Shown piece after piece: positions 9,729-36,689 of a stretch of DNA of 64,000 nucleotides. Numbering within the stretch: position 1 is the first letter of the stretch; each line of letters starts with the position of its first letter. The notes under the pieces are model-generated. The model saw only the letters and a program-made list of their open reading frames with translations, was not told the origin of the DNA and searched no databases. The position numbers and the translations under genes were made by a program. The stretch is taken from positions 14,004,001 through 14,068,000 of the forward strand of contig CM028890.1 of NCBI GenBank assembly GCA_016801885.1, given 5' to 3'. This DNA is from Toxotes chatareus. Taxonomy: Eukaryota > Chordata > Actinopteri > Toxotidae.

Positions 9729-12700
9729 TCCTGTATAAAGACCAAAACCAACAATGAACTGATCAAACTAAGTAGCACTTGTCTATGTAGCGTAATTTTA
9801 ACATAGCTTATTACTTTGTGCCACCGGGTTTGATTGTCTAAAAATACATCAATAAGCCTCAGTGCTTTACTAGATGGCATAATTGAGGCCACTTAAATTT
9901 TCTATGAGAGAATCACACGTACATCGTCCGGCTGCCATAAATATGTACTTGAGCACAAAAACGTGTTAATCCACACTAGTCCCTAGTCCCCTCCTAAAAT
10001 ACACTATTAACTCCTGTTTGAGTAATGTTTGCTAAAAACTACAGCACCCAGCTGTTTTAAGACATATCTGTGACCTGATTTTAAAGGTTAATATCTTCAG
10101 AAGAAAAAAAAATGGGCTTAGGGCTGAGAACAACAGACAGGGTTGGAACATCTAGAATTAATTCAGAGGCACTTGACACATTGTTGGTTTATGTCTTTTC
10201 ATAGAATTTGCTGACATTAAGAAAAATATGGAAAATATGAAGTAGTATTCTTTGTATGTCAGAGATGAATCTGGAGTAGAGCTACAGCTATAATTATTTT
10301 CTTTAACATAAAAGCTGCTGATTATTTTCTTGATCACTTTAAAATGTCACAAACAGGTTAAAAAATGGCCAGCGAAGTGTGGCAAAGTCTTTACATTTCT
10401 TTAACAATAAATAAAGAAAAATCTTGTCTACTAGTTTGTTTTTTTGGAGAGTGTTCAGCTGCACCTCAGTCTTCCTCAGTCTGAGCAGACTCCATCCCCT
10501 GATCAAGACTGTGAGATCTTTTTTTCTTATCAAACTACTGTTTTGAAGGTCAAGAAAGAAATTAGTTTTTTAAAATGAAGAAGCAGCAAATTCTCGCACT
10601 GAAGTCCCTGCACCAAAGAACGACTGGCGTTTTAGACTGATCAATGTCTTAAATGATTAATCCATCATGAAAACTGCTGCAGATTAATTTTTCATCCATC
10701 AACTAAAAGATTAATTTATCATTGCAGCCAATCTAGTATGGGGAAGACTTTATGGTTTCAAGTGTCAGTTTTCTCTCCACTCTCTCTTCCATGGACATAA
10801 AGTCTAATTACTCCTTTTGCATTCATGTCAAATTTATGTTTTGTGATATGTGCAATGAAGAATGTCACCTGGGAAACTGCGATGGCAGCTTGTTCATGTC
10901 TCCTTCACACAGATTTGGGTCTGAGCTGCAGTTTGTGTATGTGTATATTTTATGAAACTCATGTCTTCATCCTCATTCATGGTGAACCCTCTGCTTTATT
11001 ATAAAAGACTTGCAGCCTTGACGAAGGCAAGACCTAGCAGGACCAACTGAGGCACATATTCATTTTGGACTGAACATTTTTCTTAATAATAAAAAAAAAA
11101 AAAAACGAGGGGGGGTGTGACTCCTCTTCCCATATTATGCTGTTGTAATGTGATTCATGTGACCTGATGTACTGTGTGAAACTGTCAAAACAGCAAGATC
11201 ATTTCCACCAGAACCGAAAGCGTGTCCTCACATACTAATCACACTGCTGAAATGTTCTGCAGCCTGCTAACACGAGGCATCTCTTCACCCTCACCACGTT
11301 GCTCCTCGTGTGTGTTGTCGAACGGAGAACCTCTCTGCCGACCTTGCTGACGTGGGAAGCGCTGCTCTCTCCCTCCCTCAGAGTTGTGACTCACCTGATA
11401 GATCTCTGATCTATTCCCAGCGAGGAGCCGATGATGGGCCAGGCTGCGTAAGAGGAGGGGGGGGGCAGGGCTCCCGCTGATGTGATCGGCACAACAAAGA
11501 GCATCGCTGGAAAAACAGGCGACTGGGCGATTGTGACGGCACAGCGCCTGCAGCTGAGCAGCTCTTGATATTCTAGGACCTGACTACAAACTGGTTGCAG
11601 ACATGAGAGGAAGATGAATGTAGTTATCTATCTGAGTGTATGCTTGTAAAGGACACCAAAAACAACACAAACAATAATAATAAATAAAAATACGAATAAT
11701 AATAACAAACAAAAAACAGGACATAAGCGGTTTATGACCCTAATCCTGAGTTGTATTGCCTAATAAAAATATGCTCAACTCAAAGTTAAACAGAAAGGAT
11801 CATTCAACAAAACAGCCTGTTTGGGACATATTTTATATAAATAATAATTAAAAAATGTTCATTGGAAAAAAGAAAAAAAACAAAACAAAACAAAACACCT
11901 AAATGGAAATCAAAAATCCCCAACAGGTCAGCGGTGGATCTCAAGGCTTCAGTCTGTCCACAAACCAAACACGTTCCCTTTCTTCCAGCTCTGTACAGCA
12001 TGCAGTTTTTATGTTGGTGGTAGTAGAGTACTATCATAATTATTCTCATCATAGATTTAAATATAGAATTATTCATAACTTTTGTTATCTTTTTTTTTTA
12101 TCTTTAATTTTTTACACATCACAATGTGTCTTAAAAACTGCCATTAGGGTTCTGTAAAAACAAAGGTCGTCAAAGAAACAGAAGGTGGGGTGTAAGGGGT
12201 CGATGGATGGGGAACAGGGGTGATGGTGTTTGTAATGTCCGGTGCAACACTCGGCCCTCCAAGAGAGGATGACAGGATGGAGGGGTGGGGTGGGGGCAGA
12301 TGACAGAAGTGGATGACAGGATTTGAAAGGGGCCAAAATATGGGAAGGGGAAAAAAACACCATCTTCACAGCCAGTGCCTCAGTCTCAGAGCAAAAAGAA
12401 CATTTCATGCTGTCCTCCTCCTCCCCGTCACTCTTACGGGCATCTTCAAAAGAATCTGCAGGCCAGTGGTCCAAGGAGGTATGGGGGCATTAACGTCAGC
12501 AGGTATCTCTCACAACTGTGAGGACTCCAGACACAGAAGAACAGGGACAGGTAAACCTGAGAGGGACAGAGACGGACAACGGGGTATGAGTGTGGGTTTT
12601 ATTTTTAGTTGCTCTCTACATATAGCATGAGCCAAAAGTTTCCTTGAGATAACACAACGGTATGAGAGAATTATTACAAGAGAAGAACTGGTGCCGTTAA

Positions 12701-13379
12701 TGCAGAAAGACTCATCCACAGGGTGAGAAAGAGAGAGACAAACATCCCACAATCCACTTTATCTCATTCAGGGTGAGTCATCGCCTGAACAAATTAATAC
12801 ACAGCATCTCCTCTGCACTGCAGCCATGACAAACAGTCTCACGCCGTGAGTGGTTTGTATGTGCGAGAGATTGAAAGAGCAAACTGTGGGTGGTAACGGG
12901 AAAGAGGAGGAGGACAACCTGTTAAATTGGTGTGTACGCTCGCAGCAGAAATCTGCCCCACTTCTTCGCCTGAATGAGGTCCATTGATTAACCCTTTGGA
13001 AGGCTATAATCTACATAAACCTTTACAGAAAACAGCAAAGTGATGCTCCAAGATCTAGTTTTAAATGACTGTATAGGAAAGCGCCCATGTGTTTGCCTGG
13101 GGAGCGGTGGTGAGTCAGAGCACTGCTCGCTGAATATCAACATAGATATTCTCTCTCTCTCTCTCTCTCTCTTCCCTCCCTGACTTCCTCTTCCACTCCA
13201 CCTCCTCCTACTGCCTGATACTCAGCTCTACGTCTCTGTCTGTTCCAACGCATTTCCATTTCAACCCCCCCCCCATCGTCTTTCTTCTGTATAAAAAATG
13301 TTCTTCAGAAGCACCAGCTTTTGTTAACAGTCTACACACTCACCAGGTGGATTGCTGCTGAGGGAGGAATGGGAGGGGG
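9729..13379. other. Convergent intergenic region / stk11 3' UTR
   Basis: This lies between the tail-to-tail ends of cbarp and stk11. It contains AT-rich unique-looking DNA, an A-run near 11086-11105, a (CT)n run at 13150-13173, and a GC-richer patch at 11270-11560 without an exon. Two TTTATT hexamers (AATAAA on the minus strand), such as 12598-12603, could be the stk11 poly(A) signal. I see no gene here. Confidence 0.4.
13150..13173. repeat. (CT)n microsatellite
   Basis: 12 CT units just downstream of the stk11 stop codon, in the 3' UTR region. Confidence 0.97.
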
Positions 13380-27190
<13,811 letters not shown>

Positions 27191-28846
27191 TCCCCCCCGA
27201 ACTCACACTGACAGCCCATACGTTACTGCGTCAAATAAAAGTTGTTTTTTCTTTTCCCTTTTTTTTGTCCCACACACTGAAGGAAAGACAAGACTGTCAA
27301 CTAGCACTGACAATAATGACTTTTTAGTTTTTACTCATTCAGTCATTTCAGTTTAATTAGATAATCTGATACCACTGATATCTGCCATTTATAATGGCTA
27401 GTTCCAGGAGTAAGCCCACCAGTTAAGTAGAAAAAAAAAAGAAATATGAAAACGGTTCATAAAAAGCACTAAAATAGTTTTTAAATACATTTCCAAACTA
27501 GCTTTCCTTTCTGACGCCCCCCAAAACCCCAACAACTTCCAACTGCGCTTAACTAGAACTAAAGCAATTAATCAATGTACAGAAAAACAGGCAGTTACTA
27601 GTTGTTAACCTTTTTTAAAAAAAAAAAAAAAAATTAAAATGGCAGTTATTTCCTTATTATGGCCTTTCAAGTGTAAGCATTTCAGGCTTTTCTTAGTCTT
27701 ATTAGATATGTAATTTATTATTTGTACATTTTGGCTAGAGTTGTGGATGAAACAAGCCATGACAACATTGCAGGCTCTGGGAACTTGCAACGTTTTGCAA
27801 GTTTCACAAGTTTCTAACATTTTACAAAGCAAATGCTTAATAGATAATAACAAATAATCATTAACTGCACCCCTACATCCAAATAAAAACATCATGCCAC
27901 TAACCAACCAATGCCTTGGTTTATCTTATACTATGGCTTTGGCTAAGTTGCCTCAGACTGATGCTGTGGCCAAAGCCAGAGTGGCTCTTGCTTAGCTGGG
28001 ATTTTGGAGTTATATTTATCCCAAGTAAACCACCCTGGGGAATGGCAAACTGAAGGTCTGATTTCACTGATCTGTCACACTCCTCACCACTGCCTGCTTG
28101 AGCCTAGTCAGCTCTACTCAGTGACTCACTGCTGTCCAGAGCCATACAGAAATTAATACTGATAACAATTATCAACATGATTGGATGAACACCTGCACTT
28201 AGCACACAGGTGTTCTGTAAACTGAAAGAGTTTATCTTAGCTCCTAATTATTTCCTAATAATCAGGTAAGTACAGTAGTTATAGTTTGCCACATTTGTTA
28301 AAACATGTCTGTGACAGCACATTTCAGTAAGTGGCCATGTTTTTTTTTATTGTGAACTCTGTAGCGTTTAATGAAAGGAAGCAAAAATATAGCACAGTGA
28401 GGAAAATTACTCAGTGTAATTATACAGGAGGTCATGTACTAATACAGACCTGTTATTTAGTTTGAATGCAAAGTCAAGTCAAGCTTTGAAAGGGAACCAA
28501 ATGGTTACACAAAATAATGAAATTAATACGGAGGTCAGGCAATGTCATTACATATTTAAAGTTGTTACAGAATTAAACTGAAATGTAACAAGACAGGCGA
28601 TAAAATATTTAAAGAAATCAGTTCTGTGTTTTTAACCAAATTAAACCTCATATGTAATGGTTTTAACAATGTTTCTACTATTTTCCAACTTCACTACCCT
28701 TGCACACAAACACACACTTCAAATTTCAAAATTTCTACTCTGCAACGGTGTCCATTTCACAACTTCACAGAGCTGTGGCAACTCCCGAAACCAGCTTTTA
28801 ATTTATAACAAACAAGACCAAGTATAAACAAAAACAGTCCTCTGCA
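27191..28846. other. Spacer between sugp1 3' end and stk11 promoter
   Basis: Both neighbours are transcribed on the minus strand, so this is sugp1 3' UTR followed by stk11 upstream DNA. It contains an A15 run (about 27618-27633) and AT-rich DNA. I saw no coding exon, RNA gene or clear transposon. The poly(A) site of sugp1 was not fixed. Confidence 0.4.
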
Positions 28847-31800
28847 TCAGTAATATGGTCTCCGTGGATTATTCTGCAGAAAGAAAAAAAACCAAAACAC
28901 TAGATTAAATTCAAATATCATAGGAAAGGACACTTTACCATGTTGAGAGGATCAGCAGCACCACAAATAGAAAAACCTAATGTGTCAAATTTCTGTAGCC
29001 AACTATATTATTGAACAACTGCTATTATGCTTTAGCTAACATAATCTGTAATGTCACAATGAACTGGTGAATTCACAGCATTTTTATTTTTTTTTTTACA
29101 ACAAACAGAAAATGAGTTACCAGTGGATTTGGCCTGAAGCGGTAAGCAAGCATCATCCTCTTTCTAAAAGCATCATATTCGTCGTCACTTTTGTGAGCTC
29201 AGCTGGACGGTCGATTCCTAACCCTGCTCCGTTCACAGGTGTAGTTCCCCTAGAGTGGGACAGAGAGAGAGAGACACACACACACCCAAGATTAATTTAT
29301 ACTTTCATGTCTGCCTGTTAATTGGGGGCAATCAAAACATTACTGTTACTGTATGTCTATACGGATTAAAAAAAAACACTACTTAGTTATCGGCTTTTTT
29401 CACAAAAGACATTTTGACATGTCACAGTAAGAAAAGCCCAGGTATAGATCATGAAATGAATGATGGCTGGATTCCATTTAGCTGCTTCAGTTTCAGGGTT
29501 CTGTTTCAGTTTCAGGCTCGTACCGGCTTGCTGTCACACTGTCCTGACTTACTGAGACATGAATAGAGCAGACCCATATCAGTAACACCTGTGATTTTCC
29601 ATCTATGACAAGTCTGCTGTGAAAAATCCCTATTCAGGTGCAACAGTATGATTAGATGACATACATTTTTAAAGTCACCCTGAAAACTGCCTTTATGAGA
29701 GCTACCTGTTGCCTTAAATTAATGTATTTTCTGTTTTAATGGATTTCCTGTTCAAAGAGGATGTTGGGCTGAGAAATAACACCAGGGGAGGGATCACTAT
29801 TGGTGTAAACCGATGAGATATAAGTTATGGAGAGGAAGACAGTTTAATTTAATGGCAGGGGCAGACAAGTGAGTTGTACAAAAATCAATGGTTTTAATGG
29901 CTGGAAGTTTTGTACCGTATACACAGTGAGATAACATATAAAATGAACTAAGTTCAGGGAATTTTTGATCTATAACATTAGTAAAATTGATCTATAACAT
30001 TAGTAAATGTTAATGCATTTCTTGTAGAATAGTTGTATTCATGGAAACTACAAACAATTCAACATGGTGAAAGAAATGCTATTATTACAGTGATTTCAAC
30101 ATATGGTTAATATTGATGATGGATGCTCACTTGTTGACGGGAGCCTTGATTCCCTGTCCGTCACTGCCAAGACCTTCACCTTCCTTCCAGCCCATCTTCA
30201 TGAGCATTCGGAAACCAAGGTTCTCCACCGTCAACTTAAATTCTTTGTATTCTGAGTAGTCTGGATCCCGGCCTTCCTGCAAGTGAAGAGGACTGAAGCT
30301 GCATTCATGCTGTACACACTGATGAGCTGTTACCATTCCACTGACTGCAATATCATTTTAATGTTTCTAAAATCTTTGTTTCAATACAACTTTATCATTT
30401 TCCTCATGTCTAATAGGGCTGTTTCAGAATTCAGCTTCTATTAAAAAACAAAACAAAAAAAACACAATGTAGTGTATCTATATTATTCAACACTGCTGGT
30501 TGTCAGTATATACAACCTGCAGAATCTTGATCAGCACTGCAGCAATCTAACTTTGTTTTTCCAAGAAAGGTTGTTTTCATTTACTTACACTAAAATGGTA
30601 CACTGTTTGGAGCACATGAAAAATTCTGTTTACATGCTGTGCTGTTTTTCAACTTTGAAACTTGTAAAAGGGATAAAAAGTGCAGAGTTAAACAGAGTGT
30701 CAAATAAACAAGTGGCAAATATAGTCTCCTCCCGGGGATCCCTGAGGAGGAGCTAGAGGAATTTGCTGGGAATAGGGACGTCTGGGTTGCTCTGCTGGCT
30801 GTTGCCACAGTGCCCCTGACCTGGATAAGCAGCTTGAAAACAGAGGCATGACTGGATGATAACAATCCTGTTTACCCACATTTTAAACTGACCCCAGCCC
30901 AACTACATTCTGCATGGGTGACACTTAATGGCTAAATGACAGCACAAATTACACTAAAAATGTATGAAAGTTTAACAGTACTTTCCGTTAGATTCCTGAA
31001 AAGAAATTTTTGTGTTAAACAGTCTCCTACACATACCTGCAGCGAGCAGGTGAAACTGCCTTAAAATGGGATAGCTGAATTTAGTGCTTCCTCCTTTAAT
31101 TCAAAAGCTTTCCTTCTTTCATTTTTTAATAAGATGGATAGTGGACAGAGCTGACCATAGCATTTGAAAACCAGTAAAATTCTTCCTTATTAGGCTGGAG
31201 AACCAGTGAATTCAGAGAAAAAAACTGACCTTGAGTGCCTTGAAGGTCTCCATGAACTTCTCCAGCTCCTCAGGAGGAAGGAAATCCCCGATAAAGTGTT
31301 TCCCTTTACCCATTTCTGTCAGAGATTCTGCCCACTCTGTAAGTACAGACATAATTTTTTTTTGTTTACAGCAAGGATCTAGCTAATCACCTTGATAAAA
31401 CCTGATTATCAGACATAAATTGTTGCTGCTGTTACAGTTAATATAAATAATTCTCCATGCTGAAGGTCAACCTTACCACGTGTCTTCTCCATTTCCATCT
31501 TTCGGAGACGATGCTCCCACGTGCCTGCTTGCTCGTCCATTTCTTCATCACTGTCATATTCATGTTGGTGTTCTCTCATGGCCTTTTCCCACATCACCTG
31601 CATCTCTGCCATTGCACGCTTGTGCTTCATGATCATGTCATACATCTCTTGCATCTACAGTGTGTGAGAAAACACCACACACACACACACACACACAAAG
31701 TTTACTGATGAAATATTACAGGGGGGACTAATAATCCTGACTTTAAGGTGTGTTTGACTGCTCTAAACGACAGATTAAATTGAAAACAGAAACAGAAAAA

Positions 31801-34800
31801 AAGTGGTGGGTGGAGTTTAAGTATAGTTAAAAACGCAGCATCGTAAAATTCTATATTAAAATTTCATACTACAAGATTTCAGTTAATAATTACATTCAGA
31901 TAGCATTTTCCTACCTCTTGTTGTTCTTTGAGTTGTCTTTTCTGGTCCTCAGATAGTTCTGTCACTCCAACCAGACCAAGAGGTTTCCCCTTCTTATAAC
32001 CAAGACCTCTCAGCTCCTGGGCTGGAACACAAACAAGTATATGTATTCACAAATCAGCTACTGGATCAGCCGATAATGTGCCAAACAGCAAATTAATTTG
32101 TCTCAATACCAAAAATGGCTGTTGGTGCGATTTTATCTATTTATGATAGTAGTATGTGCTCAAATGAACAATATATACAACACAACTTCATGTACCAGAG
32201 AGAGATGGTGTGTTAGGGTCTGAAATATTTATCTCGGGAGGAACGACGACAGGAGGAATGGGCAACTCGACTTTGTCATCTTCAGACCCCCACCTGCTCT
32301 TCCTCTTCCGTTTGACAGGTGGGGTGTCTGACTCCTGAACATGAGGCAGAGATGCTGGGGGGTTCAGGGGTGGGGAGATTCCTTGTAATGGCGGAGCAGT
32401 TGGTCGCTGAACGTCTGTCCTCGACTCTGCTGCAGGAGGTGAAGAGCTCTGGGAGGTTACAGCACGGTACTCCTGTACTTTCTGTTTGTAGAAGCGGTAG
32501 GCTGGACTTTGGTGATCATATAAAAAACTGTAGGAAGGACAGTAGCAACATTTTTGTGAGGTGAAAATCTGCTTTTACTTAAAAATTTAATAAAATTTTA
32601 AAAAACAGCCACACACACAAACTGTCATGATTAGGAAACACAGCCACATATACAGTGACCGACCTGAAGGCAGGGTTGTCCCGGTTGCGCTCAGCAGCGA
32701 TGGCTTCCACCTCAGGGCCACCCTCCACCACAAACCTGGCCAGCTTCTCAGCCACCTGCTGGGTTTCCGCGTCCACTGGGGGGGAGACTTTAAGCAGCCT
32801 ATCAGTACTGGGACTCAATTCACACTCTACTACTGTACCGTATTCAACTGGCCCTCACACACCACCAGTCTAGAGCCAATAGGGGATAAGAAGAGGAAGG
32901 AGGGGCAAGGGGGATAGGGGTGGTGAATGGGGACCTGTATGTATGTGAGGTTTTTAGTATAGCAAATGAAGAACAAATAAAGGCCAGAGAGGCTCTACCA
33001 CATACAGTATGGCTACGCTGTAAAACGTGTATCTGTAAACATAATGCTGAGCTCAATTAATGACTAGAATCTTTACTCTTTAAAATTTGATCAAATTATA
33101 AATGGATCTCACAATTTACTGGCTAAAGGTTTGTACTCTACAACTTTCAAAGTCCAAACCAAAAACAAGTAAGGTTTATTAAAACATAAGAAAATAAGAG
33201 AAAAACTAAAGAGCACACGACGTGCATATGCACAGCCCAAAGAAGCAGTCTGATGATGAACCAGAACCAGATTAATACCTTGACTAGAAATTATTTTTGT
33301 ATGATGGTGTGGTCTTAAAAGCCAGTATGCAAATGTTATTTCCTCCTTTGTTTTAAAAATGCAACTGAATATGTCTATGAATAACACAGTTTGACTCAAG
33401 TTAAAGACAAAGAAAGGTCATACTGTGATAACTGATAACTATACTGACAATATACTGTTGACCCCTAACACAGTTTCATTTTTGTATTTCATAGAGGAGT
33501 GGTATGAGAGAGAAAACAGAGGCAGGAGACAGAGGGTGCGAAGAGGTAATCTTACCATTATCTGATGAATTTTCAGGTCTTAGCAAATCCTTTCTCAATT
33601 CTGCAACTCTTTTTTTGTAGTAGAGATACTCCATGCTGCTCTTATCATATAAAAATCTGCAAAGCAAGGATAACAAGTGAAAACAGATAAGTTTGAAAAT
33701 ACTGTATGAGTAAAATAAACCTAGATAAGCCTCAATGTCTTTCAGACTTACGAGAAAACAGGATTGTCCTTGTAGTCCTCCTTGGCCTTTCTCTCCAGTT
33801 CAGGTCCTCCCTCTGCCACAAAAGAGGCCATCTTGTCGATAATGAGTCTGGTGTCTGAATCCTCTGGGGGAGAGACTTTAAGCAGGCTATGAGTACATTT
33901 ATTATAAGGGCAGTCACAAGGCAACTGTACCACTGAAATACGCAGAAGATGCACTGAAATGTCCAAGCCACAGAGTTGTCCAGAGAAACACATGGCTTGA
34001 ATTACCTTTCATCTCTAAGAATCTGGAGTAATCGGCATCTTCTTCCTCATCTTCACCATCTGGAGAACAAAACACACTCGGCCTCTGGCTGAGAACAGGA
34101 CTCTTTTTGGCCTGTGAGTAGCTCTTAAACTGACTAAGCATGCTACTGACTCCAAGGCCAGGCCGCTTGCCAACAAGAATGCTCTTTTTCTGAAGTGCGT
34201 TTCCTCCTGGCAATGAAGTTGGGGTTGAAGGAGATCTGGTATCACCAGTGGAACCTAGAAAGAGTAAAGGGCACAATTGAAAAAATCTAGCAGTAGACTT
34301 AGCCGACTAGCTAAATTCTATTACTATGTCTGCAACTGTTGGTAAGAGCTCTTCCAGAAACCAGAACATTTGGCAGGTAATCAACTCAAGTAAGGCATGG
34401 TACTGTTCATGGTCCTGTCACGGTTTTCAAACCGAATTCCCTTGGGTGAGGATGCCCTCTTAAATAGCCTCTACCTCCCGTACACGCTGTACACTGTGCA
34501 ACAGTCAAGGACCTCTTTATCTGTCTTTTCCACAAGCAAAAACTACAGGCTCAGTGCTAAATTTCTCTCTCTCTCTTTTGGTCAAACTGTGAGATGAAAG
34601 TACTAACCTGGCACATTGTTGGATTTCTCCTTCTGCATCTTCATGAACTGCTGTAAGAAACTTCCATCATTTGCAAACTTGTTTGAGGATGCTCCTTGAG
34701 GACTGGGAGAACTACATGGATCAGATTGAAAAAAAAAAAATCATTGAACATCCACTTTGTTACATGTTTAAGTTCTTCTTAATGTTAAGCAATGCAAAGC

Positions 34801-35645
34801 CATTATACCTTACATCATTTACTGGAAGCAAATCCCTTTTATTTAATGTTCACATGTTGATAGTGTTACAGATATGTCTGTGACATATTTGTGGGCTCAC
34901 GTGTGTTTCCTTACCTTGGAGGCTGGGGCTTGCTAGTGGTTTGCACATTCATTTTGGCTTGCTCTGCCATTCTGGCCTCAATCTCCTTCTTCTTCTGAGC
35001 TATGAGCTTCTCTTGACGGAGAATATTCATGTTCATCTTATTTTTCTGTGGCTGTCCAGGCTTGGACTTCCATCCCCCTCGCCCTGAACGCAGATAAAAT
35101 AGGAAAGTGAAACAAAATGACAACGGTAGGCATGTTAAACAGCTGTGGAGCTGTGTATGTGATTTAAAATACTGCTATTCAAGACATTTGTAGGTTATAA
35201 ATACTAAAAGTTATATCAATATGGTAACATTATATTTAATATAAAAACTTTGCTATGTAGTTAGCCAGTAAAGACTGGCGAACAAGAAAGCTTCTCCAAA
35301 TCAAATAACAAAAGAAACAACTTTAATCAGCTGTTAAAAGTCAGACAGTCATTTTATGACACGTGGATATTAAAGGCTGCAGATCATAGGAAAGAATCGT
35401 ATTTATTAATTTAAGTCAATATAATGCAAAATGTGTTATTTAATAACTATCTTGTTTAGCTAACCCGACAGCTAACGCTAGCTAGCGCTCGTCATGGTTA
35501 CGCCAACAAGCGGCAACATATGCTAGTTAACGTTTAAAACAAATCTGACTAACTTGCGTGTTCACAAAGGACAGCTGCTTCATAATTAGTGTTAGAATCT
35601 CATTCAGATTCTTTGTAAAGGTTTACCTGCATCGCTAGACTCCAT
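28847..35645 (-). CDS. sugp1: SURP and G-patch domain-containing protein 1 (splicing factor 4), with a one-base frame break
   Basis: SUGP1 is a nuclear spliceosome-associated protein implicated in branch-site recognition with SF3B1. Coding exons: 35645-35627, 35083-34915, 34702-34608, 34254-34006, 33875-33752, 33656-33556, 32787-32664, 32527-32196, 32021-31915, 31654-31477, 31336-31230, 30276-30131, 29249-29121, 28873-28847; 1907 nt. Landmarks: [20 protein letters not shown] (N-terminus), first SURP ([10 protein letters not shown]...VAEGGPELE...NPVFSFLYDK, residues ~180-235), second SURP (~255-310), basic signal [18 protein letters not shown], the coil [34 protein letters not shown], and the G-patch ([20 protein letters not shown], from residue ~560). 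It ends NNPRRPYY. All splice phases agree except within exon 29249-29121. There a run of four A (minus strand, 29192-29189) is one short of what the two flanking conserved blocks need, giving an early TGA. Probably a sequence error; the intact product would be about 635 residues (human 645). Confidence 0.95.
29967..30010. repeat. 22-bp tandem duplication in a sugp1 intron
   Basis: Two adjacent near-perfect copies of a 22-bp unit starting GATCTATAACATTAGTAAA lie at 29967-29988 and 29989-30010, in the intron between the G-patch exons of sugp1. It is a simple local duplication. Confidence 0.85.
31676..31696. repeat. (AC)n microsatellite
   Basis: About ten AC units in the sugp1 intron just upstream (in gene direction) of the exon at 31654-31477. 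Confidence 0.95.
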
Positions 35646-36689
35646 GGCCGTACCAGGACGAAGAATAAATTCCGAAAACAAAGCTCACGGACTACAACAA
35701 GCCTCTTACTGCTACCATGTAGCTGACCTGGAGGCTGCAAAAGCACAAACAAGACTTCCGGTCATACTTTGTCCAGAATAAAAGCGTTCTCTCTGCAAGT
35801 CTTCAAGACCCCAGACACTGACTAAAACCTGTTTTTTCGGCACAAACGTGGAAAAAAAACCTTTAGCCTTTACCAGCTCTTAAAAATTCAGGTTAAACAT
35901 AAAATAATATAAATCACTCAAATTCCCACTGTTACTGAAATCACCGCCTGAGACATTGACTTTGACATCATGTTTCATCAAACCACAGTATTTTCTATTA
36001 TGATGATGATATGCTCAAAATGCTCAAAAAAAGATAAATTTGTGCTATGTGATGTAATCCAGAGTACTGCCTGCAGTAAACCTTTACCACCACATTATGG
36101 CATTCACTATTTGTTGACGCCATCATAATGGTATTGAATTATATAGAGAGACTTTTCTTCTATTTGGACCCCATTATGTCATGTAAATAAGGCTGGACAA
36201 AACATACAGCAAACATATATTTACTGTATGTTTCACATTATTTGGAGCAAAGTTTTTGCCGAAGCTCTGATGTGTGAATTGCATTCCAAAATTTTAACAT
36301 GAATGTCTTGTGGTGGAAAATAATAAATAATAATAAACATCATGATTCCACAACAAAGATAGAATATACTGACACATATTCTGTTAGTATGTGAAGCCTC
36401 TACGGTTCAAAACTGGCAAAATGAATTAAAATAAAAAACAATGGAAGTCATTCATTAAAGGTCGCATAGTGGTTGTATGGTTTTATAATTAGATTTTAGT
36501 GCCTTTATTTTGAAGGAAATTTTCAACCGGAACTCTTGTCCTTAGTAAATTTGTGTAGCTACCATGGTGATGTTACGTAGGTGCTCGTGCGTTTCCGTTT
36601 CAACCGTGTCTTTCCCCCTGCGAAAGTCAGGTCTTGTTGTCCCTTGTTGCTACCCGTCCGTACCGTACGAACTGGTCTCCTGCTCAGAA
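35646..36689. promoter_or_regulatory. Head-to-head promoter region of sugp1 (-) and rnf126 (+)
   Basis: About 1 kb separates the two start codons. Near sugp1 the minus strand carries ACCGGAAG (about 35762-35755), an ETS/GABP-type site typical of housekeeping promoters. Near rnf126 there is AACCGGAAC at about 36524 and a TGTTACGTAGG element near 36571. Between them is AT-rich sequence without an exon. No TATA box at a convincing position. Shared bidirectional control is an inference from spacing. Confidence 0.5.

Noticed and set aside
12112..12474. 120-residue minus-strand frame downstream of stk11
   Set aside because: Lies in the presumed 3' UTR; no homology or splice signals.
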